64,000 nucleotides of DNA, taken from positions 1 to 64,000 of the forward strand of contig NZ_MVOL01000012.1 of NCBI RefSeq assembly GCF_002018875.1. The letters run 5' to 3'. The notes under the pieces were generated by a model. It was not told the origin of the DNA. It did not search any database and saw nothing but the letters and a program-made list of their open reading frames with translations. The stretch is from Pseudomonas sp. MF4836 (GTDB lineage: Bacteria > Pseudomonadota > Gammaproteobacteria > Pseudomonadales > Pseudomonadaceae). Both the position numbers and the translations under genes were made by a program. This document shows positions 1 through 8,625 of this stretch, piece after piece; position 1 is the first letter of the stretch; every line of letters begins with the position of its first letter.

Positions 1-65
1 CAGGCCCCGGTGGGATTGGGCGCGGCTTCATTGATGGCAATGCCGAGGGCGGTGCTGGTGCTCAT
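1..65 (-). CDS. 5' end of an unidentified CDS, cut by the window edge
   Basis: Only the first 21 codons are present, beginning MSTSTALGIAINEAA and running off the left edge. The start is supported by a GGAG ribosome site eight bases upstream of the ATG. The gene lies downstream of the ArsR-like regulator on the same strand, about 240 bases away, so it may be its target, but this is only inference. The visible residues show no domain, signal peptide or membrane segment, and I do not recognise the family. Confidence 0.55.
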   Translation of the reverse strand, partial: MSTSTALGIAINEAAPNPTGA

Positions 66-304
66 GAGTAGTTCTCCGCGCGGGGCAGGGAGGTCGCGAT
101 GTGGGTCCAGGCCGCGTCGTCATAGGCTTGGGCGATGCCGTGCTGGACGCCCGGGGCGCAGGGTTTTCTCGAGTGCGGGAATTTAGGAGGGAGAACACGC
201 GGGGGGCTATAAGGGGAGTCTGAAACTCACCCTGGTCGGGAAGACAATGAACGGATGATGGGAGCGGCCCCTGGTTATCGCACCAGGGACCGCCCGCTGG
301 CGCT

Positions 305-1057
305 TCATGGCCTCGTCGGCGATTCGCCGTGCATTTCCGACAAGGCCAAGCCCGCCTCGGGCAGTTGCAGGGCGAAGCGTGTCGACAGCTGCTTGCGCCC
401 CTTGGTAGTCAGGGTCAGGGCGCGGCTGTCCAGGTCCTGGCTCAGCCACTGACATTGCAGTGCGTGTTGCAACAAGGCCGCGCCCAGGGCCCCACCCAGG
501 TGCGGGCGGCGCATGCTCCAGTCCAGGCACGGGCAGGCAAAGCGTCGGCGCAAGGTCTTGAGCCCTTCGACCTCGATCCCCAGCCCCGCAAAGAACGCCT
601 CGCCGGACGCGCTTAGGTGGTACTGCCGCGCGCTGTCTTGCAACTCCTGCAACCAACCGGCTTCGCACATCCGATCATGCAGCAGCACAGCCAGGGTGCC
701 GGCCATGTGGTCGTAGCAGGTGCGGGCAAATTGCAGGCGGTCCGGGGTGCGCGGGCTGAAGCGCGGAGCGCTGTTGTGACCGATCACCATCAGGGCTTCC
801 AGGGCCTGGGCCACGCGCGGGTCGGCCAGGCTGTAGTAACGGTGGCGGCCCTGCACTTGCAGGCGTACCAGCGACAGCTCCTTGAGCTTGCCCAGGTGCG
901 CGCTGGCGGTGGAGGCGCTGACATCGGCCAGTGCCGCCAACTCGGTGCTGGTACGGGCATGGCCATCCATCAGCGCACAGAGCATTTTGGTGCGTGCCGG
1001 TTCGGCGATGGCTGCGGCCACCTGGGATACCGCGCTGTCGTGTTGTTGCGCACTCAT
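305..1057 (-). CDS. ArsR-type winged-helix transcriptional regulator with long C-terminal domain
   Basis: The N-terminal 100 residues form an ArsR/SmtB-like winged helix: the recognition region reads ALADVSASTASAHLGKLKEL and is followed by the beta-wing segment GRHRYYSLADPRV. At about 250 residues it is more than twice a classical ArsR repressor. The extra C-terminal half, with a cysteine pair in FACPCLDW, is not a family I can name and may sense a ligand or metal. The start was set at the ATG giving MSAQQHDSAV, because upstream in-frame residues look like non-coding sequence. It probably controls itself or the truncated gene downstream. Confidence 0.75.
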   Translation of the reverse strand: MSAQQHDSAVSQVAAAIAEPARTKMLCALMDGHARTSTELAALADVSASTASAHLGKLKELSLVRLQVQGRHRYYSLADPRVAQALEALMVIGHNSAPRFSPRTPDRLQFARTCYDHMAGTLAVLLHDRMCEAGWLQELQDSARQYHLSASGEAFFAGLGIEVEGLKTLRRRFACPCLDWSMRRPHLGGALGAALLQHALQCQWLSQDLDSRALTLTTKGRKQLSTRFALQLPEAGLALSEMHGESPTRP

Positions 1058-1378
1058 GGTTCGCTCCGGAACGAAGGGTGATCGGCATCGGGAAGTGGAT
1101 AGTAGCAAGGCGCGGTTTCCGTAGCCGCAGTTGCAGCCCCCCACTGAGAGCGCTGGGGGGAGGATGAGGTCTGGCTGCAACGGTGTCTGCCGAGGAACGG
1201 GTCATGAGCGCACTTCCAGGCAGATAGAAGCTCCACGGCCTAGCGGCGGATCCTGTCGAACATTGGTCTGGGATGTGCGCAAATCGGCTGAAAAAATGCA
1301 CTTTCAGCCCATTCTGTCGGGGTGGCCTGTTTATGATGGGCCGCTGCCATCGACTAACCCTCAAGGAGGACAGGCCCC

Positions 1379-1897
1379 ATGCCCTTTCAGGTTCGCGACG
1401 CGCTTTACGCCGACAGCCCGCGCATCAGCCAGATCGCCGCCCAGACCTTTGCCCTGGCCTGCCCGGCCAATACGCCGCCCGCGGAGATCACGGCCTTTAT
1501 CCAGGACCAGTTGCAGGTAGAGCATTTCAATGCGGCCCTGGATGACCCGGAGCAACAGCTGCGGGTGTTGGTGCACCAGGGCCAGGTCATCGGCTACAGC
1601 CTGGTCAAACTGAGTCCGCAGGCCCTGGGTATCGCCGAGGCAGACCAGGTGCCAGAGTTGACCCGCTGCTACCTGGCGGCGGATTTTCACGGCAGCGGCG
1701 GCGCCCAGTACCTGTTGCAACAGACGCTGGAATCGCTCACCCAGCCCATTCGGCTGACGGTCAGCGAAGCCAACGCACGGGCGATCCGTTTCTACCAGCG
1801 CAATGGCTTTATCAACGTCGGTGAAACCACCTTCCAATGCGGCGCCGACCTACACCGCGACTGGGTCATGCTGCGCCAGCCACCCGCCACGGTCTGA
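1379..1897 (+). CDS. GNAT family N-acetyltransferase
   Basis: This 172-residue protein has the GNAT fold. The acetyl-CoA loop appears as a degenerate motif A around HGSGGAQYLLQQ (roughly residues 103-114), followed by the motif B helix ANARAIRFYQRNGF that ends most GNAT domains. It probably transfers an acetyl group to a small-molecule amine or a protein N-terminus, but the substrate cannot be read from sequence. A strong AAGGAGG site lies nine bases upstream of the ATG. The gene stands alone between a regulator on one side and a convergent LysR gene on the other. Confidence 0.85.
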   Translation: MPFQVRDALYADSPRISQIAAQTFALACPANTPPAEITAFIQDQLQVEHFNAALDDPEQQLRVLVHQGQVIGYSLVKLSPQALGIAEADQVPELTRCYLAADFHGSGGAQYLLQQTLESLTQPIRLTVSEANARAIRFYQRNGFINVGETTFQCGADLHRDWVMLRQPPATV

Positions 1898-1921
1898 TCC
1901 GGCGCCAGGCGCGCACTGCGC

Positions 1922-2848
1922 CTACACCGGGGGCAGGTAATTGAGGTCGATGCCGGCGAGACTTGGCAGGTCGCCGATCAGGAAATCCCGCAGGCGGAGG
2001 ATTTTCTCCCGGCGCGGGCCGGCCTTGGGCCAGACCAGGTAATAACCGTCCCCCGAGGCCACAGCGCTGTCGAATGGCAAGCCGACCTGGCCGTCACGAA
2101 TGTCGTCGGCCACCAGGTGCAGGTCACCGATCGATACCCCGTGGCCGCGCATGGCCGCGCTGATGCCCTGATCGAGGGTGTCGAATACCTTGCCGCGATC
2201 CAGCCGTACCTGCTCCAGCCACCCTTGCGCTGCGAGCCAGCGCCGCCAATCGCGGCGGTCTGGCGAGGGGTGGATCAATTGCGCTTCCTGCAAGCGCTGC
2301 AGGTTCCAGGGCGTGGTCGGCGCGGCTTCGGGGGCGCAGATCGGGATCAGCCATTCATCGAACAGCTTGCAGCCCTCGACCCCGGCGCCGAACTGCCCGT
2401 TGCCCAGCAAAATCGCGCAATCGTAGGGCTCGGCCTGGAAATCCACAGCGTCCACATCCATCCACACACTGGCCAGTTGCACCTCCAGTTCGGGCTCGGC
2501 CTGCCTGAGGGTCTCCAGGGCGCGCAACAACCAGCGCATGGTCAGGGTCGACGGCGCCTTGAGCCGCAGTTGCAGGGCGTTGCCGCGAAACGGCAGGCAG
2601 GCCTCTTCGATAATCCGAAAGCCCACCTTGAGTTCCTGGGCCAGGCGCTGGCCGGCATCGGTGAGCGTCACCTTGGGTCCCTTGCGCTCGAACAGGCGGC
2701 AATCGAGGGCGCTTTCCAGGGTGCGGATATGGCGGCTGATCGCGCTCTGGGTCAGTGCCAACTCGGCCCCGGCCTGGGTAAAGGAGCAGGTCCGGGCCGC
2801 CACCTCAAAGGCGCGCAGGGCATAAAGCGGAGGAATACGTTCGGCCAT
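1922..2848 (-). CDS. LysR-family transcriptional regulator (GcvA-like)
   Basis: The 308-residue product opens with MAERIPPLYALRAFEVAA, typical of the GcvA branch of LysR regulators. The helix-turn-helix ALTQSAISRHIRTLE follows, then a substrate-binding domain with GHGVSIGDLHLVADDI near the C-terminal third. An upstream extension is open in frame but looks non-coding, so the ATG giving MAERIPP was chosen. The gene is divergent from a LysE-type exporter, with 143 bases between the two starts. That is the classic arrangement in which the regulator senses an amino acid and switches on its exporter, which I infer here. Confidence 0.85.
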   Translation of the reverse strand: MAERIPPLYALRAFEVAARTCSFTQAGAELALTQSAISRHIRTLESALDCRLFERKGPKVTLTDAGQRLAQELKVGFRIIEEACLPFRGNALQLRLKAPSTLTMRWLLRALETLRQAEPELEVQLASVWMDVDAVDFQAEPYDCAILLGNGQFGAGVEGCKLFDEWLIPICAPEAAPTTPWNLQRLQEAQLIHPSPDRRDWRRWLAAQGWLEQVRLDRGKVFDTLDQGISAAMRGHGVSIGDLHLVADDIRDGQVGLPFDSAVASGDGYYLVWPKAGPRREKILRLRDFLIGDLPSLAGIDLNYLPPV

Positions 2849-2991
2849 CAGCGGCTCCGACAATGATAAATACTCATGCAAGGTTACAGCTTTATCGGTT
2901 TTTAAACCCGCCGTCAGCCGGTCAAGCTGTGCCGGACCATGACGCATCGGCCGTTCGATGCACCTCTCACTCGTTACAAGGCGGACCGTTC

Positions 2992-3639
2992 GTGCAACTC
3001 CAACTTTCCCTGGTGGGGCTTTATGTATTCAGCGTGCTGCTGCTGGTGGCGACACCGGGGCCGGTGGTGGCGCTGATCGTCAACACCAGCCTGCGGGCCG
3101 GTCCACGGCGCGCCGTGCTGACCGCCCTGGGCACCAACGCTGCGTCGTTGCTGCTGGCCCTGGTGGCGGTGCTGATTCTAGGCGGCAGCCTGAAGCTGGC
3201 GCCGTCCCTGCTCAACTGGGTGAGCCTGCTGGGCTGCTGTTTTATCGGTTACCTGGCATGGCAGGGGCTGCGCAGCCTGCGGGCGCCAGAGCGCTCCGCC
3301 AGCCCCGAGGGATCACGGCCGCAGCGGGCAGGCGGGAATCTGCTGCAAGGTTTTCTCGTGGGGGTTTCCAACCCCAAGGACATCCTGTTCTTTGTCTCGT
3401 TCTTTCCCCGGTTCATCCAGGTCAGCCCGTCGTTCAGCACCAGCGTGAGCGTGCTGATCGGGCTGTGGGTGGTGATCGATTTCGCGGTGCTGGCGGGCTA
3501 TATCCTGCTTTCGCGCCACGCCCTCACGCTCAAGTACCAGCGGGCCGTGACCTGGGCTTCCAGCCTGGTGCTGCTGGTGGTGGCGCTGAGCGGGATCGCC
3601 TACTCGGCCCACGGGCTGTTGGCGCCCGACAATGCCTGA
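2992..3639 (+). CDS. LysE/RhtB family amino-acid exporter
   Basis: The 215-residue integral membrane protein matches the LysE/RhtB length. Its signature TPGPVVALIVNTSLRAGPRR lies after the first membrane helix, and NPKDILFFVSFFPRF occurs in the middle. About six hydrophobic segments are visible. The start is a GTG preceded by a GGCGG ribosome site, giving MQLQLSLVGLY; an earlier in-frame ATG would add a hydrophilic tail unlike the family. The role is export of amino acids or related metabolites across the inner membrane. The divergent LysR gene is the likely regulator; the substrate is unknown. Confidence 0.87.
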   Translation: MQLQLSLVGLYVFSVLLLVATPGPVVALIVNTSLRAGPRRAVLTALGTNAASLLLALVAVLILGGSLKLAPSLLNWVSLLGCCFIGYLAWQGLRSLRAPERSASPEGSRPQRAGGNLLQGFLVGVSNPKDILFFVSFFPRFIQVSPSFSTSVSVLIGLWVVIDFAVLAGYILLSRHALTLKYQRAVTWASSLVLLVVALSGIAYSAHGLLAPDNA

Positions 3640-3654
3640 GGGCGCCGGGCGCGA

Positions 3655-4620
3655 TTACAGGCTGCGGTACTCCAGGGTCAGGTGCGCCAACTCGTGCACC
3701 GCGGCCAGGCGCTGGCGCAACGCCTCGGCACTCAGCGACGGCTGGGCCAGGACGCTGACAATGGCCGCCCGCGCCTGGGGCCCGACCTGCCACACATGCA
3801 AATCGGTGATGCTGGCGTCCCCACTCGACTCCACCAATTGCCGAATCTCTGCGGCCACCTGCTCGTCGCTGGCGTCGAGCAGCACGGCGGCGCTGGTCTT
3901 CATCAGGCTGTAGGCCCAGCGGGCGATCACCACCGCGCCGACGAGGCCCATCAGCGGGTCAAGCCAGACCCAACCCAGGTAACGCCCCGCAAGCAACGCG
4001 GCAATCGCCAGCACCGAAGTCAGGGCATCGGCCAGCACATGCACATAGGCCGAACGCAGGTTGTTGTCGTGATGGGCGTGGGCGTGTTCATGGGGATGGT
4101 CATGGGCATGTTCATGCCCGTGTCCGTGCTCCGCATGCTGCCCATGCCCATGATGGGTGTGATGGCCGCCCAGCAGCCAGGCGCTGAGGATATTCACCGC
4201 CAGCCCCGCCACCGCAATCAGTGTGGCCTCGGTAAAGGCCACCTGGGTCGGCTGGAACAGGCGCAGCAGCGACTCGGCAGCAATGCCCAGCGCCACCAGG
4301 CCCAGGATCATCGCCGAGGCAAAGCCCGCGAGGTCGCCGACCTTGCCGGTGCCGAAACTGAAACGCGCGCTGCCTGCATGGCGTCGGGCATAGCCGTAGG
4401 CCGCCGCCGCAATGCCCAGGGCGCCGGCGTGGGTCGCCATGTGCAGGCCATCGGCCAACAGGGCCATGGAGCCGGTGATATAGCCGGCGGCAATTTCGCC
4501 GACCATCATCACCAGGGTCAGCGCCACCACCCACAGGGTTCGGCGCGCGTTATCGTCGTGGCCGGCGCCGAGAAACAGGTGAGGATGAGAAAAATGCCGG
4601 GCTTGGGCTGCAATGCTCAT
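3655..4620 (-). CDS. dmeF: Cation diffusion facilitator, DmeF-type Ni/Co efflux
   Basis: This 321-residue transporter has six membrane helices of the CDF family. The metal-site motifs are ADGLHMATH (residues 56-64, helix 2) and YVHVLADALT (192-201, helix 5). A long histidine-rich cytoplasmic loop at about residues 153-184 is typical of DmeF and other divalent-metal CDFs. The ATG giving MSIAAQARHFSH was chosen. It lies 14 bases downstream of the RcnR-type repressor and is almost certainly co-transcribed with it, which points to Ni(II)/Co(II) export. Zinc export cannot be excluded by sequence, but the RcnR partner argues for nickel or cobalt. Confidence 0.88.
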   Translation of the reverse strand: MSIAAQARHFSHPHLFLGAGHDDNARRTLWVVALTLVMMVGEIAAGYITGSMALLADGLHMATHAGALGIAAAAYGYARRHAGSARFSFGTGKVGDLAGFASAMILGLVALGIAAESLLRLFQPTQVAFTEATLIAVAGLAVNILSAWLLGGHHTHHGHGQHAEHGHGHEHAHDHPHEHAHAHHDNNLRSAYVHVLADALTSVLAIAALLAGRYLGWVWLDPLMGLVGAVVIARWAYSLMKTSAAVLLDASDEQVAAEIRQLVESSGDASITDLHVWQVGPQARAAIVSVLAQPSLSAEALRQRLAAVHELAHLTLEYRSL

Positions 4621-4634
4621 GCGGGAGTCCCCTG

Positions 4635-4907
4635 TCAGGAATAGCGGCGGATGGCTTCGAGCAACTCGTCGACGCCCTTGGCCCGCTCTGCATCGCTGAG
4701 CTCGGGGTTGGCCACATGCTCCAGGGCATGGGCCTCGATGATCTCGCCCATCAACCCATTGATGGCGCCACGGGTCGCGGCCACCAGGTGCAGGGTCTTG
4801 GCGCATTCGGCGCCGGACTCCAGCGCCCGTTCCACGGCCTGGACCTGCCCGAGAATGCGCCGGACCCGTTTCAGCAGTTCATCTTTCTGTGCATGCGTGT
4901 GCGACAT
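4635..4907 (-). CDS. rcnR: RcnR/FrmR (CsoR) family Ni/Co-responsive repressor
   Basis: The 90-residue all-helical protein belongs to the CsoR/RcnR/FrmR group. Counting from MSHTHAQKDE, it has His3, Cys35, His60 and His64, the same ligand set used by Escherichia coli RcnR for nickel and cobalt. An FrmR-type formaldehyde sensor would normally be known by its linked detoxification genes, and here the neighbour is dmeF. Apo-repressor should bind DNA and release it on metal binding. A C/G-tract site lies immediately upstream of the start codon, consistent with autorepression of the rcnR-dmeF pair. Confidence 0.87.
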   Translation of the reverse strand: MSHTHAQKDELLKRVRRILGQVQAVERALESGAECAKTLHLVAATRGAINGLMGEIIEAHALEHVANPELSDAERAKGVDELLEAIRRYS

Positions 4908-4930
4908 ACCTATACCCCCTACCCCTATGT
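4908..4930 (-). promoter_or_regulatory. Candidate RcnR operator overlapping the rcnR translation start region
   Basis: Just upstream of the rcnR ATG the plus strand reads TATACCCCCTACCCCTAT: two C tracts with A/T flanks that form an imperfect repeat. Known RcnR and DmeR operators are built from a G/C tract flanked by short A/T-rich inverted repeats. The location, covering the ribosome-binding region, fits autorepression. The assignment is by resemblance only. Confidence 0.5.
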
Positions 4931-5090
4931 GGCAAGCATCTTCACCCCTGGCCGGCCAGCCTGGCAAGCATGCCGCCAAACATTTGGATGGGTGGCAACG
5001 CCTGCCCGTTATAGAGCAGCACGGCAATGGCAGGGTGGCCCACGGGCAATAGCCGCCCGGGCCACGGAGTGGAGGTAACTGCGGGTCGGA

Positions 5091-5447
5091 TCAGTCGTCG
5101 CGGGTCAGCACTTCCAGCAATTCGATCTCGAAGATCAGATTGGAATGGGGCTTGATATGGGCCCCCATGGAGCGTTCACCGTAGGCCAGGTGCGCCGGTA
5201 CCAGCAGCTTGCGCTGGCCGCCGACTTTCATCCCCATCAGGCCCTGGTCCCAGCCCTTGATTACCCGCCCGGTACCAATCACGCACTGGAATGGCTTGCC
5301 GCGCTCGTAGGAGGAATCGAAGCTCGTGCCATCTTCCAGAAAGCCCCGGTACTGGGTAGTGATCAACGCCCCCTTGACCACGGCCTTGCCGTCGCCCAAC
5401 TGGGTATCGATCACCTGTAATTGGTCGCTCATCTGCTCGTTCATCAT
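5091..5447 (-). CDS. FKBP-type peptidyl-prolyl cis-trans isomerase
   Basis: This single-domain FKBP of 118 residues begins after a short leader with QVIDTQLGDGKAVVKGALIT. It shows the family motifs FEDGT-like FLEDGTSFDSSY, VIKGWDQGLMGMKVGG and LAYGERSMG. No signal peptide is visible, so it should act in the cytoplasm as a prolyl isomerase and folding helper. It lacks the histidine-rich tail of the nickel-binding FKBP SlyD. It lies between the rcnR-dmeF pair and an RcnB-like gene on the same strand, but gaps of 108 and 183 bases leave co-transcription uncertain. Confidence 0.88.
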   Translation of the reverse strand: MMNEQMSDQLQVIDTQLGDGKAVVKGALITTQYRGFLEDGTSFDSSYERGKPFQCVIGTGRVIKGWDQGLMGMKVGGQRKLLVPAHLAYGERSMGAHIKPHSNLIFEIELLEVLTRDD

Positions 5448-5555
5448 TGCCCCTCGTTCAACGCTCCCCGCCGCCGGGGAATGCGCGCAGGGTTTTCGCA
5501 GAATTGCTCGCGCTTGGCAAACCCCGCGACGCGCTGGCGACGTCCGGCCAGTGCC

Positions 5556-5861
5556 TCAGCGCTTGACCGGCGCCATGTCGAGGATCTTGCCGCTGGTGAT
5601 TTCCACCAGCACGTACTGGTCCTTGATCTGCACCCACTGGCTTTGCTCCTGCGGTGCCTTCAGGCCTTTTTTCTTCCAGTCGTGGATGGCCGAAACCTCA
5701 CGCTGATACAAGTCCGGGGCACGGTCGCCGACCACCAGCTCGCGCCCGTTGAAGGTCGAGGACACGCTTTTATCGGCGGCCTCCTGGGCCTGGGCCAGGG
5801 GCACCATGGCAGACAGGCAGGCGGTCAGGGACAGGCAGGCAATCAGTGGTTTGACGCTCAT
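5556..5861 (-). CDS. RcnB-like small periplasmic protein
   Basis: The 101-residue protein starts with a clear signal peptide (LIACLSLTACLSAMVPLAQA, cleavage after AQA). The mature part contains IHDWKKKGLKAPQ followed by WVQIKDQYVLVEITSGKI, the pattern of RcnB-family proteins. RcnB is a periplasmic factor needed for nickel/cobalt homeostasis alongside RcnA in Escherichia coli. Its position near rcnR and dmeF supports a metal-linked role. The family is loosely defined and many members have no tested function, so the metal link is inference. Confidence 0.7.
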   Translation of the reverse strand: MSVKPLIACLSLTACLSAMVPLAQAQEAADKSVSSTFNGRELVVGDRAPDLYQREVSAIHDWKKKGLKAPQEQSQWVQIKDQYVLVEITSGKILDMAPVKR

Positions 5862-6057
5862 GAGGCACTCCAGAATTCAAGGCATACCCTGGGTCGGACC
5901 GCGGCGCGGGGAAATCATTCACAGCCCTTGCCGATGGACGTCGGGGCCAGCGCTCCGACGGCAAAAAAGCGATCCCCAGGCGACCAACGCGGCGCGTGAA
6001 GAGAAAAAATTCGGTTACCATGCGCCCCACAAAAACCACCTGGATAAGGACATCACC

Positions 6058-6654
6058 ATGGCTATTTCCACCCTCGTCGCCTTGGCCATTCTGGCCGTGC
6101 TGGTGATTGGTGCCATCAGCATCTACAACACCCTGGTCAACCGCCGCAATCGCTATCAGAACGCCTTCGCCCAGATCGAAGTCCAGCTCAAGCGCCGCTA
6201 TGACCTGATTCCCAACCTGGTGGAAACCGCCAAGGGCTATCTCCAGCACGAGCGCGAAACCCTCGAAGCGGTGATCGCCGCGCGCAACACCGCCCTCGCC
6301 GGCCTCAAGGCGGTCGCGGCGCAACCGGGCAGCGCCCAGAGCATGGCGCAACTGGGCCAGGCCGAAGGGGCCCTGACCAGCGCCATGGGCCGCCTGAACG
6401 TGACCATGGAAGCCTACCCGGACCTCAAGGCCTCGCAGAACATGCAGCAATTGAGCGAAGAGCTGAGCAGCACCGAAAACAAACTGGCCTTCGCTCGCCA
6501 GGCCTACAACGACTCGGTCATGGCCTACAACAGCTATCGCCAGAGCTTTCCGCCAGTACTGCTGGCCGGGGTCCTGGGCCATGGCAGCGACGCCAGCCTG
6601 CTGGAATTCGCCGACAGCGCGGCGATCCAGCAAGCGCCCAAGGTTGCGTTCTAA
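6058..6654 (+). CDS. LemA family membrane-anchored protein
   Basis: The 198-residue protein has one N-terminal membrane helix (about residues 5-24). It is followed by the LemA helical-bundle signature YNTLVNRRNRYQNAFAQIEV and KRRYDLIPNLVETAKGY. LemA proteins present a coiled helical domain on the outer face of the membrane and often sit next to M48 peptidases or TPM-domain proteins. This one is followed 24 bases later by an M48 peptidase on the same strand, so they probably form one operon. It is unrelated to the GacS kinase once called LemA in Pseudomonas. The ATG at the end of the ACATCACC leader was chosen. Confidence 0.9.
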   Translation: MAISTLVALAILAVLVIGAISIYNTLVNRRNRYQNAFAQIEVQLKRRYDLIPNLVETAKGYLQHERETLEAVIAARNTALAGLKAVAAQPGSAQSMAQLGQAEGALTSAMGRLNVTMEAYPDLKASQNMQQLSEELSSTENKLAFARQAYNDSVMAYNSYRQSFPPVLLAGVLGHGSDASLLEFADSAAIQQAPKVAF

Positions 6655-6678
6655 CCCGCTTTCACCACGGACGGTCCG

Positions 6679-8625
6679 ATGAATTTTTTTGAACACCAGG
6701 CCCGTGCCAAACGGCGCACCCTGCAGCTGGTAGTGCTGATGACCCTGGCGGTGATCTCGCTGATCGCCGTCACCAGCGTGGTGCTGATCGTGGGTATGCA
6801 GCAGCTCCAGCAGGAAATGAAAATCGAGGCGGGCATCAACTGGCAAATGGTGCCGAGCATCGCCGCTCTGGTACTGGTGGTGGTCATCGGTGCCAGCCTG
6901 AGCAAGCACGCGCAATTGCGCGCCGGCGGCAAGGTGGTGGCCGAGCGGCTCGGCGGCCGCTTGATCAACCTCGAACCCCGGGGGCTGGAGGAGCAGCGAC
7001 TGCTTAACGTGGTCGAAGAAATGGCCCTGGCGTCCGGCACCGCAGTGCCCCAGGTGTACGTGCTGCCGGATGCCGGGATCAACGCCTTCGCCGCCGGGCT
7101 CACGCCCCAGGACGCTGTGGTCGGGGTCACCCACGGGGCGATCATGGTCCTCAACCGCGATGAACTGCAGGGGGTCATCGCCCATGAATTCAGCCACATC
7201 TATAACGGCGACATGCGCCTCAATACCCGGCTGGTGGCGATCGTCCACGGCATCCTGGTGATCGGCCTGGTGGGCAATGTGATTGCCAGCGGCTCCAGCG
7301 CTCTCAATAGCAAGTCCGGGCGCAGCCAGGCGGGGACCGTGGGATTGTTTATCGGCATGGCCCTGGTCCTGCTGGGGTCGGTGGGCACGTTTTTCGGCAA
7401 TCGGATCAAGGGCGCCATCAGCCGCGAACGCGAGTTCCTCGCCGACGCCTCGGCGGTGCAGTTCACCCGCAACCCGACCGGCATCCTCGGCGCCCTGAAA
7501 AAGATCGGCGGCTACTCCGCCAGCTCCAAACTGGACGCCGCCCACGCCGCCGAATTCAGCCATCTCTACTTCAGCGAAGGCGCGACGCTATCCGCCAGCG
7601 GTGGCTCGGCGACCCACCCACCCCTGGGCGAACGCATTCGCCGGATCGAGCCGAGCTGGGACGGCAACTTCCCCAGCGTGGCCCTGGTCGAGCTGCCCGC
7701 CGCCAGCGGCAGCAGCGATCTCGATTTTTCCGAAGTGCTCAGCTCCCTGCCCAGCGTCGCCCCTGCGCCGGCGGCACTGGTGTTTGACCTGGCCGCCGTG
7801 CAGGCCTCGATTGCCACCATCGGCGCGCCGCAACAGGGCCACCTGCACGCGGCGCAACAGACCCTGGCCAGCCTCGACCCACGGCTCAAGGACAGCGCCC
7901 GCAGCAGCACCGGGGCCCAGGCCCTGGTCTACGGCCTGCTGCTGTCGCCAATCGCAACGGTCCGCGACCTGCAACGGCAACAGCTGGCCGGCAGCACCGA
8001 CGCTGTGCTACGGGGCGCCGTCGACTCCCTGAGCCCGGCTCTGGAGCAGCTTGATCCGGGCCTGCGCCTGCCATTGCTGGACCTGGTCATCCCGGCCCTC
8101 AAGCAACTGGACAAGGGCGCACTGCAGGTCTTCATGGACAACCTCCGGCACCTGATCGAGGCTGACGACAAGGTCGAGCTGCTGGAGTGGACCCTGTTGC
8201 GCATCGTGCAGCGCAATGTCGAAGGCCTGCCGGCCGCCGAGTCCAAATGGACCCTGGCCCAGTGCAGCGCTGAACTGGCGGTATTGCTCGGGGCCCTGGC
8301 CAACGCCGGCCAGGCCGACCCGGAGCAGGCACGCCTGGCCCTGACCTGTGCCTGGGCCGAGCTGCCATTCGAGCGCCCGCAAGCAACTGAAACCGACCTT
8401 GAACACCTGGACCAGGCCCTGCTCCGCCTGCGCCAGCTGACACTGGAACAACGCCCGACGCTGCTCGGCGCCATGGCCCGCTGCATCGGATACGACGGCG
8501 AAGTGACAGTGGCCGAAGCCGAGCTGATGCGCGCGGTGGCCGACCTGCTGGATTGCCCGATGCCACCCCTGCTCGCCCAGGCCCCGGCGCCCCATACTGC
8601 CGCTGCCCCCCAGGCCACGGCGTGA
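6679..8625 (+). CDS. M48 family membrane metalloprotease with long TerB-like C-terminal region
   Basis: This 648-residue protein has two N-terminal membrane helices, then an HtpX-like M48 zinc protease domain. The zinc motif HEFSH is at residues 169-173 and the third ligand is in REREFLADASAV. Two further membrane helices lie between the motifs. HtpX is about 290 residues, so about 320 residues are extra. The tail is helical and contains two similar segments, IEADDKVELLEWTLLRIV and IGYDGEVTVAEAELMRAV, that resemble TerB-type repeats (inference). It likely degrades membrane proteins under stress together with LemA upstream and the coupled downstream protein. Confidence 0.88.
   Translation: MNFFEHQARAKRRTLQLVVLMTLAVISLIAVTSVVLIVGMQQLQQEMKIEAGINWQMVPSIAALVLVVVIGASLSKHAQLRAGGKVVAERLGGRLINLEPRGLEEQRLLNVVEEMALASGTAVPQVYVLPDAGINAFAAGLTPQDAVVGVTHGAIMVLNRDELQGVIAHEFSHIYNGDMRLNTRLVAIVHGILVIGLVGNVIASGSSALNSKSGRSQAGTVGLFIGMALVLLGSVGTFFGNRIKGAISREREFLADASAVQFTRNPTGILGALKKIGGYSASSKLDAAHAAEFSHLYFSEGATLSASGGSATHPPLGERIRRIEPSWDGNFPSVALVELPAASGSSDLDFSEVLSSLPSVAPAPAALVFDLAAVQASIATIGAPQQGHLHAAQQTLASLDPRLKDSARSSTGAQALVYGLLLSPIATVRDLQRQQLAGSTDAVLRGAVDSLSPALEQLDPGLRLPLLDLVIPALKQLDKGALQVFMDNLRHLIEADDKVELLEWTLLRIVQRNVEGLPAAESKWTLAQCSAELAVLLGALANAGQADPEQARLALTCAWAELPFERPQATETDLEHLDQALLRLRQLTLEQRPTLLGAMARCIGYDGEVTVAEAELMRAVADLLDCPMPPLLAQAPAPHTAAAPQATA

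Noticed and set aside
4074..4162. Histidine-codon repeat in dmeF mistaken for a tandem DNA repeat
   Set aside because: It is coding sequence for the metal-binding loop, with irregular units.
5770..7563. 597-codon minus-strand open frame over LemA and M48
   Set aside because: It is the shadow of two real genes. Its composition is His/Gln-rich without any domain.
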